In this document: positions 26,223 through 33,379 of the stretch, in pieces
Position numbering within the stretch: the stretch's first letter is position 1
Layout of the letters: every line of letters starts with the position of its first letter
Origin: Sulfurospirillum cavolei
GTDB lineage: Bacteria > Campylobacterota > Campylobacteria > Campylobacterales > Sulfurospirillaceae
Assembly (NCBI RefSeq): GCF_001548055.1
Contig: NZ_AP014724.1
Location: 2,604,001-2,668,000 of the forward strand
Length of the DNA stretch: 64,000 nt
Direction: 5' to 3'
Made by a program: the position numbers and the translations under genes
The notes under the pieces: generated by a model
Database searches by the model: none
What the model saw: only the letters and a program-made list of their open reading frames with translations
Told to the model about the DNA's origin: nothing

Positions 26223-27164
26223 ATGGAAAATCGCTTAAGTTATATCTTGGTAGGTCTCTTTCTGTTTGTCTTGCTGATCGGCGGCGTCGTTTCTATTTTG
26301 TGGCTGGGAAACTATTCGGAAAAGGGAAACTTTAAATTTTACAAGATTGCAACGAAAGAATCGGTATCGGGACTCAACGACAAAGCACCCGTCAAATTTA
26401 AAGGCGTTCAAGTCGGAGAGGTCCGCGGCATCGCCATTAACCATAAAAATGCCGAAGAAGTCTTAGTTACGATTCGCATCCAAGAAGACGTTCCCGTCAA
26501 AGAAAACACCTACGCATTGATCGAAGCGCAAGGCATTACGGGCTTAAGTTACATTCAACTCCAAGGCGGTACGAACGACGCTAAAGAGCTTAAAACAAAC
26601 TCCAATCCGGAAGAGTACGCGCTCATTCCGTCGTATCCTTCCACTTTTTCAAGGCTCGATAAAACCGTGACGTCTTTGAGTGAAAAAGCAGAGGTTATTT
26701 TTAGCCGCATCGAACAGGTTATGAGCGATAAAAATATTAAAAATATTGAAGCCATTATCGAAAACAGTGCTAAAATTACCGAATCTACCAGTAAAACGTT
26801 GGCCAATCTCGAAGCGCATAACAAAGAGATCGATCGTCTTTTAGCAGAATCCGTCGCGGCGGTTCAGGGGATTAAAGAGATGTCCTATTCGTTAACCCGC
26901 GCGGTCGATACGACGGGTATAGAAACGATGAAAGGCATTAAAGACGCCTCTATAAGCGTCAAAAACGTGATGGGCGGATTGCATCAAAAAATCGATTCGG
27001 GAGCATTTGACGTTAAAGAGACGCTCATGCCTTTGCAAAGTACGTTATACGATTTAGAAGTCGTACTTGCCGAAACAAAAGAGCTGATCGCAAACTTGAA
27101 AGACAGTCCGAGCGATCTTTTATTTAAAGCCGAGACCGTTGCTCCGGCACCTCACGAACGCTAA
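26223..27164 (+). CDS. mlaD: MlaD-family MCE-domain protein
   Basis: 313 residues: one N-terminal membrane helix (about 7-29), the MCE domain (SVSGLNDKAPVKFKGVQVGE ... ALIEAQGITGLSYIQLQGG, about 40-115), then about 190 residues of predicted coiled coil. MlaD rings thread lipids across the periplasm; here the long C-terminal helices could extend the channel. It is eight bases after mlaF and 15 before the lipoprotein gene, so all four are cotranscribed. Confidence 0.92.
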   Translation: MENRLSYILVGLFLFVLLIGGVVSILWLGNYSEKGNFKFYKIATKESVSGLNDKAPVKFKGVQVGEVRGIAINHKNAEEVLVTIRIQEDVPVKENTYALIEAQGITGLSYIQLQGGTNDAKELKTNSNPEEYALIPSYPSTFSRLDKTVTSLSEKAEVIFSRIEQVMSDKNIKNIEAIIENSAKITESTSKTLANLEAHNKEIDRLLAESVAAVQGIKEMSYSLTRAVDTTGIETMKGIKDASISVKNVMGGLHQKIDSGAFDVKETLMPLQSTLYDLEVVLAETKELIANLKDSPSDLLFKAETVAPAPHER

Positions 27165-27179
27165 ACCAAAGGAGTTAAT

Positions 27180-27779
27180 ATGAAAATAGTCGGATTTTTG
27201 AGCTTAGTCTTCATGCTCTTAGGCCTCAGCGGTTGTAGCCTCAAAGAGACGAATCTAAAGCCTTACACCTATTCTTTAGAACCTATGCTCAATCTTACGC
27301 GCGCCAGTACCCCTACGCACGACGTTTTAAAGATCGCGCGCATCGATGCTCCAAGCGGACTGAACAGCCGTGCGATTCTTTACAAACAAGAAGGGGCGAT
27401 GCTCCCCTATAAATACGGTACGTGGAGCGAAACGCCTCCGCTCAAACTCCAATACCTCATCGCCGAAGCCCTTCAAGATCAAAACCATTTTGAATCGGTT
27501 ATCTCCGGTACCTCAATGGCATCGAATAACTTGGTACTTGAATCCGTTTTACAAAATTTCGAAGAGGTTTTCGATGCTAACGATAATTCTTATGTTTACG
27601 TCAATATCCGCTTTCGCTTAATCGATATTAAAAGCGGTAACGTACTCGGTACGACACGTATCGCTTCGAAAAAAACCGTGACGAAACAAAACGGAGCCGA
27701 AGGTACGGTCGAAGCCTTTAATCTTGCTACCAAAGAGCTTATCGAGCACCTCGCCGCATGGATCAATACGGTACGGTAA
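27180..27779 (+). CDS. ABC-type transport auxiliary lipoprotein (PqiC-like), Mla partner
   Basis: 199 residues with a lipoprotein signal ending LGLSGCS (lipidated Cys19). The domain from YTYSLEP to the C-terminus matches the ABC-type transport auxiliary lipoprotein family (PF03886 type; TWSETPPLKLQYLIAEALQD here reads GTWSETPPLKLQ), which partners MCE systems at the outer membrane. It would complete the lipid path of MlaE/F/D in place of the soluble MlaC of E. coli. Ribosome-binding site AAAGGAG. Confidence 0.88.
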   Translation: MKIVGFLSLVFMLLGLSGCSLKETNLKPYTYSLEPMLNLTRASTPTHDVLKIARIDAPSGLNSRAILYKQEGAMLPYKYGTWSETPPLKLQYLIAEALQDQNHFESVISGTSMASNNLVLESVLQNFEEVFDANDNSYVYVNIRFRLIDIKSGNVLGTTRIASKKTVTKQNGAEGTVEAFNLATKELIEHLAAWINTVR

Positions 27780-27784
27780 ACACG

Positions 27785-28030
27785 ATGAAACGATTTTTCT
27801 CTCTTCTCGCGTTGAGCGTGTCTTTACTCATCGCAAAAGCCGATTTTAGCGAGATGAGCACCGAAGAGCTCATTGCGCTGATCGGTTACGTCGATGCGGA
27901 AAAAGAAGAACCTTTCTACCGTGAACTTGAAAAACGCGTTTCGCAAATGGACGAAGCGCAAAAAACACTTTATGAAAACGACCAATCCCAAAGGCGCAAA
28001 GATGCCCAAAGCCAAACTCCTACTCCTTGA
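27785..28030 (+). CDS. Small secreted DUF1104-family protein
   Basis: 81 residues: signal peptide (MKRFFSLLALSVSLLIAKA), then DFSEMSTEELIALIGYVDAEKEE and an acidic, helical remainder, the layout of DUF1104 proteins found in Campylobacterota. Function unknown. The ATG at 27785 is five bases after the lipoprotein stop; its end overlaps the next regulator gene by 29 bases, so it links the Mla operon to the two-component pair downstream. Confidence 0.75.
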   Translation: MKRFFSLLALSVSLLIAKADFSEMSTEELIALIGYVDAEKEEPFYRELEKRVSQMDEAQKTLYENDQSQRRKDAQSQTPTP

Positions 28031-28676
28031 AGACGATACCAGTCTTAGCGAGACCGTATGCGAATTTTTAGTCTCAAAAGACTACGACGTCATACCGGTT
28101 TACGACGGCAAAGAGGCGGAAGTTGCAATTTACGAAACGCGTTTCGATCTTTTATTGCTCGACGTGAACGTTCCTTTGCTAAACGGTTTTCAGCTCCTCT
28201 CCCAACTTCGCTTGGAAGGTAAAACGACACCGGCTATTTTTCTCACCTCGTTAAATGCGATCGAAGACGTCGAAGAGGGTTATGAAAGCGGTTGCGACGA
28301 TTATCTGCGCAAACCTTTTGCGCTTAAAGAACTCTTGTTTCGCATCGAAACCTTGTTAAAACGTGAATTTTTTCATACGCCTCAAGCACGCTTACGCATC
28401 GATGAACATGTCGAGTACGATACCGCGACGCATCAGCTTTATATCGATCAAAAAATCGTACAGTTGCAAAACAAAGAAGCCAAACTTCTAAAGCTTTTTT
28501 TGCAAAAAAAGAACGAAATTATCAGCCATGAAACATTGATGGAACATTTATGGGATTTTGAGGAAACCGGCAGTGACGAAACCCTTCGTACCTACATTAA
28601 AAACTTACGCAAAATCATAGGGAAAGAGCGCATTGTTAGTCTTAAAAAACTGGGATACAAATTTACGCTCGCGTGA
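28002..28676 (+). CDS. OmpR-family response regulator
   Basis: 224 residues from MPKAKLLLLEDD. Receiver with phospho-acceptor Asp54 (LLLLDVNVPLLNG), Lys in YLRKPF, and a winged helix (HETLMEHLWDFEE ... TYIKNLRKIIG). Earlier in-frame Met codons exist inside the DUF1104 gene but give a tail foreign to the family. It resembles the regulator at 8580-9245 closely enough to look paralogous. The kinase gene begins 44 bases inside its 3' end. Confidence 0.9.
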   Translation: MPKAKLLLLEDDTSLSETVCEFLVSKDYDVIPVYDGKEAEVAIYETRFDLLLLDVNVPLLNGFQLLSQLRLEGKTTPAIFLTSLNAIEDVEEGYESGCDDYLRKPFALKELLFRIETLLKREFFHTPQARLRIDEHVEYDTATHQLYIDQKIVQLQNKEAKLLKLFLQKKNEIISHETLMEHLWDFEETGSDETLRTYIKNLRKIIGKERIVSLKKLGYKFTLA

Positions 28677-29820
28677 GAAAAAGACGCTTTGGTCGTTTCT
28701 TTTTCTCTATGCTTTTTTGGTGCTTATTAGCCTTTTTTTTGTTGCGTTTTTATACTACGACCTCCAACGGGAGCTCTTTTTACAACACCAAAAAGAAGCC
28801 CTTTCCAATCTGACCAACGAACAGATTAACCGTTTAAGAACCTTACATGTTAACTTTGACAAAGAGCGTCTTTATCCACGCGACGAACGGTTTAACTCAG
28901 CCATCTACGACAGCGGTTTGCATGAAATCTTTTCGACTTTACGTTCGCAAAACGTCAATCTTTACGACGATATTTATATCAAAGAGCATAAAATCTACTT
29001 TATCAAAGAGCTAGAGTCTTACTACCTCGGCGCACGTTACATCGCACTGGAAGTACCCGAGCCTGCACATTGGGATAAGAAGATTTACCGCACGCTTTTT
29101 CTCTACGGCGGTATTATTTTTGCCCTTACGGTATTGATCGGTTATTTTTTATTGAAACTCTTATTACGCCCAATGCGAGATGCTATCTCGTTACTGGATC
29201 GTTTCATCAAAGATACGACGCACGAACTCAACACGCCGGTCAATACGATTCTCTCGAATATCGAGATGATCGATCCGAAACAACTCGATCCGTCACTTCT
29301 GAAAAAAATTAACCGTATTACGATCGCATCCAAAACCATTTCAAATTTATACGACGATTTAACCTACTTAATCCTTTCGCACCGTTTATCGTCTCATGAT
29401 GAAACCGTTGATCTTAAACTATTGCTTGAAGAACGACTGGAATACTTCTCTTTGCTCTGCGAATCAAAAAAAATCCGTGTCGGCGCGTGCCTAGAAGCAA
29501 ACGTCGTTATGTCGATCGATCGTAAAAAAATCACGAAATTGCTCGACAATATTCTCTCCAATGCCGTTAAATACAATAACATCGGCGGAACGATTGACGT
29601 CGAGCTCCACGATAAACTGATCCGAATTAGCGATAGCGGACGCGGTATGGACGCATCAAAAACTAAACATGCGTTTGAACGTTACGTTCGATTCGATCGA
29701 AGCGTGGGCGGATTTGGCATCGGACTGAGCATCGTAGCCGCGATCGCTAAGGAGTACGGACTCAGCGTCGATATCGAATCCAAACGCGACGAAGGTACGA
29801 AAGTGAGTATTTCATGGTAA
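28633..29820 (+). CDS. Sensor histidine kinase (TTG start)
   Basis: About 395 residues. Helices at about 19-42 and 157-177 enclose a 115-residue periplasmic sensor; H-box IKDTTHELNTPVNTI with His197, N-box DNILSNAVKYNN and G2 box GFGIGLSIVAAI. No ATG or GTG precedes the first helix in frame; the TTG at 28633 stands five bases behind GGAAAGAG and is the best start. The C-terminus overlaps the start of a small c-type cytochrome gene, suggesting a redox-linked signal, which is inference. Confidence 0.9.
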   Translation: MLVLKNWDTNLRSREKKTLWSFLFLYAFLVLISLFFVAFLYYDLQRELFLQHQKEALSNLTNEQINRLRTLHVNFDKERLYPRDERFNSAIYDSGLHEIFSTLRSQNVNLYDDIYIKEHKIYFIKELESYYLGARYIALEVPEPAHWDKKIYRTLFLYGGIIFALTVLIGYFLLKLLLRPMRDAISLLDRFIKDTTHELNTPVNTILSNIEMIDPKQLDPSLLKKINRITIASKTISNLYDDLTYLILSHRLSSHDETVDLKLLLEERLEYFSLLCESKKIRVGACLEANVVMSIDRKKITKLLDNILSNAVKYNNIGGTIDVELHDKLIRISDSGRGMDASKTKHAFERYVRFDRSVGGFGIGLSIVAAIAKEYGLSVDIESKRDEGTKVSISW

Positions 29821-30149
29821 AAGCAGTCGGTCTCTTTTTCATCTGCGTTGCATGGGCTTTTGGTAGCGAAAGCGTTTATGAGCGTCATTGCGTGCCTTGT
29901 CATAAAGATATGCCGGTCAAAATCGACAAATTTTTTTACCGCTATTTATTAAAATACAGCAGTGAAACCGAAGTCAAACGCGCTATGACGCACTATCTCA
30001 AAAATCCCACCAAAGAGACTTCGATCCTCACCGACGGATTGATTAACCGTTTCGGCGTTAAGAAAAAAACGATGCTCAGCGATGTAGCTTTAAGTGAAGC
30101 TTTAGATACCTATTGGGAAACGTATAAAGTTTTCAATAAATTGAAATAG
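29814..30149 (+). CDS. Small secreted protein with one haem c motif
   Basis: 111 residues: signal peptide (MVKAVGLFFICVAWAFG), CVPCH at 26-30 for covalent haem, then a basic, helical C-terminal part unlike the c553 fold (no clear Met ligand loop). It overlaps the kinase gene by seven bases and so belongs to the same transcript. It could be an electron carrier or a haem-based signal input to that kinase; both are inference. Confidence 0.8.
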   Translation: MVKAVGLFFICVAWAFGSESVYERHCVPCHKDMPVKIDKFFYRYLLKYSSETEVKRAMTHYLKNPTKETSILTDGLINRFGVKKKTMLSDVALSEALDTYWETYKVFNKLK

Positions 30150-30187
30150 TAACACTTTTGTTTCACTATAAATTCACTTTTTTTGTA

Positions 30188-30193
30188 TATAAT
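30188..30193 (+). promoter_or_regulatory. -10 element for the cytochrome c553 gene
   Basis: TATAAT 28 bases before the ATG, preceded by a T-rich stretch, as in Campylobacterota sigma-70 promoters. It implies c553 can be transcribed apart from the kinase operon. Confidence 0.5.
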
Positions 30194-30221
30194 AACGTTA
30201 ATTATTTAATAAGGAGTCACT

Positions 30222-30518
30222 ATGAAAAAGGTCTTAGTCTTAGCTAGCATTCTATGCGCTACCTCAATTTTTGCCGCTGATGGGGCAACACTTTATAAAA
30301 CCTGTGCTACATGTCACGGTGCAAAAGCGGAGAAAGCCGCTTTGAATAAATCTCAGATTATTGCCGGATGGAGTGCCGATAAAATTACTGCTGCGCTCAA
30401 CGGTTATAAAGCAGGTACTTACGGCGGTCCTTTGAAAGCAACGATGGTAGGACAAGTTAAAAATCTTGACGCCGACGCAATCGCTGCACTATCCAAATAC
30501 ATCGAAGGTCTTAAATAA
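30222..30518 (+). CDS. Periplasmic cytochrome c553
   Basis: 98 residues: signal peptide (ends IFAADG), haem motif CATCHG at 28-33, likely axial Met75 in KATMVGQVKNL and a final helix AIAALSKYIEGL. Strong ribosome-binding site AAGGAG. A typical Campylobacterota c553, a soluble carrier between the bc1 complex and terminal reductases. It is convergent with the CydA-like operon, whose first subunit carries its own haem c, so an electron-transfer partnership is plausible. Confidence 0.92.
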   Translation: MKKVLVLASILCATSIFAADGATLYKTCATCHGAKAEKAALNKSQIIAGWSADKITAALNGYKAGTYGGPLKATMVGQVKNLDADAIAALSKYIEGLK

Positions 30519-30528
30519 TACAGTACAT

Positions 30529-30556
30529 GTGCCTCTATTGAAGACAACAGAGGCAC
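30529..30556 (+). terminator. Hairpin after cytochrome c553
   Basis: GTGCCTCT pairs with AGAGGCAC around a 12-base loop just after the stop codon. It is followed by GATCTTTCGATC, which is itself a small inverted repeat rather than a clean T-run. Confidence 0.55.
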
Positions 30557-30563
30557 GATCTTT

Positions 30564-30598
30564 CGATCAAAAAGCGCCGATTTGCAATAAATCGGCGC
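30564..30598 (-). terminator. Rho-independent terminator of the CydA-like operon
   Basis: On the minus strand GCGCCGATT pairs with AATCGGCGC around a seven-base loop and is followed by TTTTTGATC, ten bases after the subunit II stop codon. Confidence 0.85.
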
Positions 30599-30608
30599 AT
30601 CACGCGTT

Positions 30609-31802
30609 TTAGAGAATATTTTTAAACAAAGTTGTAATTCCCCAAGCAAAATAGATAGCCATCCACGCAATCATAATATAAAGCGTTGCTTGACCCAATT
30701 TCGTGACCACGACATCTTTAGAGCCGTCAAAAACGCCTTCGCGTTTACCGACTTTCCATGCCATCGTTAAAAGATACGCCACGCCGACAAATCCCATAAT
30801 CAAGAATGTCGATAAGAACATAACGATAGAAGGAATTTCCAAATTCATCGGATAGTCGTAAATGCTGTATCCTAAAGCCGACATAATGTCAAAACGAATC
30901 AATTCTCTCATGGTGGAGATCAACAGTGCTACGACGACTAAAACCAAGGTCGTATAGTAGCTATTGCGATTCGTTTTTGCCATAGCAAGCAAAACCAATA
31001 CGCCGATAATCGTCGCGATCGATACGGGATGAAAAAGGTATTTGATTTGCAACATCCACAAAACGAACAAGACCGCACTGATCAAAAGCCCTACAACCGC
31101 AAAATTGGTTCCTAGTTTTGCGCTGTAGCTGATAAACGAAGCGTCAAAATCTTTTCGTGTCGACAAAAAGCGGCTGTAGTTTTGCAAGAAAATACCTACG
31201 ACGGGAATAGCTAAGCTTACCATAAACGCCAATCGGATAATGTCCATATTAAACGTCCATCCGCTCGTATTGACGATACCGTTAGGTGCGTACATGTTCA
31301 TCCAATCGTGCGGCATAATCGACGTAACCGCAAAACTGTGCATCAAAATTCCGGCAAATACCAAGATACCGAACGATACGAAACCGATCAACGAATGTCC
31401 CGTTCGTTGCGCTTTGTGCGCATAATAGTACCAATAGTACATACAATAACCGACGATCATCGTATACACGAAGATAAAAATCCACATACCCGATAACGTA
31501 TTGGTGACATACCAGTTCGGATCATAGATAACTTGCGTAAAAAGAAGCGGTGCTACACCTAAAACGATCAAGATAGAGACACTGATCTTACCCGTTTGAA
31601 TCAAATGCGGCGTAAGGATACTCCAATGTTTGTCCTGATTTCCTTTTGCCGAACCGTAAAGCGACAGACCCATAGCACCCAATGAAAGCAGTACGAATGC
31701 CGCATGCAACGCCCACGTTAAAATATAAAGTATTTGAAAAACTATGGGATAAAATGGAACTCCCGCGGGATCCCTAAGCGCTAATAATACTGATGCGTCC
31801 AT
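30609..31802 (-). CDS. Cytochrome bd-superfamily-like membrane subunit II (CydA-like rather than CydB-like)
   Basis: 397 residues, about nine membrane helices. It follows the subunit I gene by nine bases. It is not a normal CydB by eye; segment by segment it parallels subunit I (ILTWALHAAFVLLSLGAMGL with GITGTIHILFSHTSVGAAML; SVSILIVLGVAPLLFTQVIY with LLIFSYVLGSITGPGIWNT; IIRLAFMVSLAIPVVGIFL with MFLRIGFMIMMSGVIGLVI). It may thus be a second CydA-family subunit. An inner-membrane redox role is inferred from its partner. Nitrogen-oxide, oxygen or quinone chemistry cannot be decided. Confidence 0.7.
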   Translation of the reverse strand: MDASVLLALRDPAGVPFYPIVFQILYILTWALHAAFVLLSLGAMGLSLYGSAKGNQDKHWSILTPHLIQTGKISVSILIVLGVAPLLFTQVIYDPNWYVTNTLSGMWIFIFVYTMIVGYCMYYWYYYAHKAQRTGHSLIGFVSFGILVFAGILMHSFAVTSIMPHDWMNMYAPNGIVNTSGWTFNMDIIRLAFMVSLAIPVVGIFLQNYSRFLSTRKDFDASFISYSAKLGTNFAVVGLLISAVLFVLWMLQIKYLFHPVSIATIIGVLVLLAMAKTNRNSYYTTLVLVVVALLISTMRELIRFDIMSALGYSIYDYPMNLEIPSIVMFLSTFLIMGFVGVAYLLTMAWKVGKREGVFDGSKDVVVTKLGQATLYIMIAWMAIYFAWGITTLFKNIL

Positions 31803-31811
31803 TATTTCTCC

Positions 31812-33149
31812 TTAGTAGTGTAACGATGCAAAATATTCCGCGATCGCATCGTATTCTGTTTCTGGTAATTTAAGTGTCGGCATATAGCTCATACCACCTT
31901 CTCCGATGACATATAGAATGGATTTAATTCCCTCTTTGTCCATACCGGTCAATCGATCTTTCAATGGTCTAAATACGCCTGTTTTTTCCAAAGAGTGGCA
32001 ATTAGAACATGCCATTTTGGCTAAAAGTTCACCGGCTTCTCGCTTGTTTTCATCGGTAATCGTTTTAAGACGAGCAGGGACGAAAGGATTGAGATGTAAA
32101 AGTCCTTTCTCGGCAATAATCGGAAGCTCGCTTTTGATGTTTTTACCGGGAACGTCTCGGCTGATAATTTGATTGGAATAGATGTATTGTCCAGCAACGT
32201 AAGGCTTACGCATGGACTCTCTTAGCTTCTCTCCAGACCATAAACCGGAAATCAAAATAACACCGATCATCACGCTTGCAATAACGGGATTGATCAATTT
32301 TGGCTTAATAATCGCAATGGCAAAGTAAGCGATAAATACCATCGTCAAGATAATTCTATTTTGAATAATGGCGTCTTTTGAGAAAGCAAAAACCGCATGA
32401 GCGTTTTCGGGAAGCGTACCCATATACCAAACAAAGAAAAACATGGTTATGAAGCCGCCGATAATGCTGATATAACCCATCTTTCGGCTGAGCTCGTTGG
32501 AGAGTTCTTCATTTTCTTTGCGCATCGAACTGGAAATAACCAAACCGATAACGCCCGACATCATAATCATGAAGCCTATACGTAAGAACATATGCGGGAA
32601 CGTATTGATACCGAAGAATGCATCGCTTGCGCTTCCCGTTGCATAGAAGGCTTGCGTTCCGGGCCACATCATAAAACTGATAATACCGATGATAAGCGCC
32701 AAAGTTCCGACCGAAGCTAGCGCAAACGTATAGGTAAGTTTGAGGTGTGTTTTTCGATCTATTCTATCGATAAAGTAGACCAGCACGAAAACACCGATGA
32801 CTTCATAGATAAAAAAGACCCATTCCGTTGCCCATACCCATACGAAGTTATGAATAAGCGCACTAATACCTCTCGGGCTTGCCGCCGTTGCGGTATTCCA
32901 AATACCAGGTCCCGTGATGGAACCTAAAACATACGAGAAAATCAGCAAAAACATACCGTATTTTTTCATATACGGATAATAATCGCTTCGATTCTCTTTG
33001 TACGCTTTGTGCGCTAAAAAGGCAAAAAGCATCGCCGCACCGACCGACGTATGCGAGAATAAGATGTGTATCGTACCCGTTATACCCATCATCCAAGCAC
33101 TTCCATATTCAGGAAAATAAAACAACGGGAATTGCCCTATTATATCCAT
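31812..33149 (-). CDS. Cytochrome bd-superfamily subunit I (CydA-like) with fused C-terminal cytochrome c domain
   Basis: About 445 residues. N-terminal membrane part of 8-9 helices with CydA-like GTIHILFSHTSVGAAMLFAF (candidate haem His) and WATEWVFFIYEVIGVFVLVY. After the last helix, about 120 periplasmic residues end in a cytochrome c fold: CSNCH at 381-385 and candidate Met ligand in GGMSYMPTLK. Cytochrome bd-superfamily subunits with a haem c tail are known, but quinol-oxidising loop features are not evident here. The Met at 33149 behind AAGGAG is preferred to an upstream in-frame Met. First gene of a two-gene operon. Confidence 0.75.
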   Translation of the reverse strand: MDIIGQFPLFYFPEYGSAWMMGITGTIHILFSHTSVGAAMLFAFLAHKAYKENRSDYYPYMKKYGMFLLIFSYVLGSITGPGIWNTATAASPRGISALIHNFVWVWATEWVFFIYEVIGVFVLVYFIDRIDRKTHLKLTYTFALASVGTLALIIGIISFMMWPGTQAFYATGSASDAFFGINTFPHMFLRIGFMIMMSGVIGLVISSSMRKENEELSNELSRKMGYISIIGGFITMFFFVWYMGTLPENAHAVFAFSKDAIIQNRIILTMVFIAYFAIAIIKPKLINPVIASVMIGVILISGLWSGEKLRESMRKPYVAGQYIYSNQIISRDVPGKNIKSELPIIAEKGLLHLNPFVPARLKTITDENKREAGELLAKMACSNCHSLEKTGVFRPLKDRLTGMDKEGIKSILYVIGEGGMSYMPTLKLPETEYDAIAEYFASLHY

Positions 33150-33319
33150 GAAGTCTCCTTTGTGTAAAATTTTTAACAACTAGGATTATAGAAGCACCGT
33201 GTTAAATAAGTGTTAATTTTAATTTTTTTTAATTTTTTATATCAATAATGAAACAGAATATTTTCTTAAAGAATCATTTTTGGAAGCTTACATGTGAAGA
33301 ACTCTCGAGAAAGAAGAAG

Positions 33320-33361
33320 GAAAAAAGAAAAACATTTGCGCCAAAGTGCGACCTTGGCGCA
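33320..33361 (-). terminator. Rho-independent terminator of glcB
   Basis: On the minus strand TGCGCCAA and TTGGCGCA form an 8-bp stem (33337-33361) with a nine-base loop, followed by ATGTTTTTCTTTTTT. It lies 19 bases after the malate synthase stop. Confidence 0.85.
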
Positions 33362-33379
33362 TTGCGAAGAAAGAACGTT

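Noticed and set aside
28673-28676. GTGA overlap at the end of the regulator as the kinase start
   Set aside because: That GTG is not in the kinase frame; the in-frame TTG at 28633 with GGAAAGAG is the supported start.
30609-31802. Standard CydB assignment for the second subunit
   Set aside because: By eye its helices parallel subunit I better than CydB, so the plain CydB name was not used.
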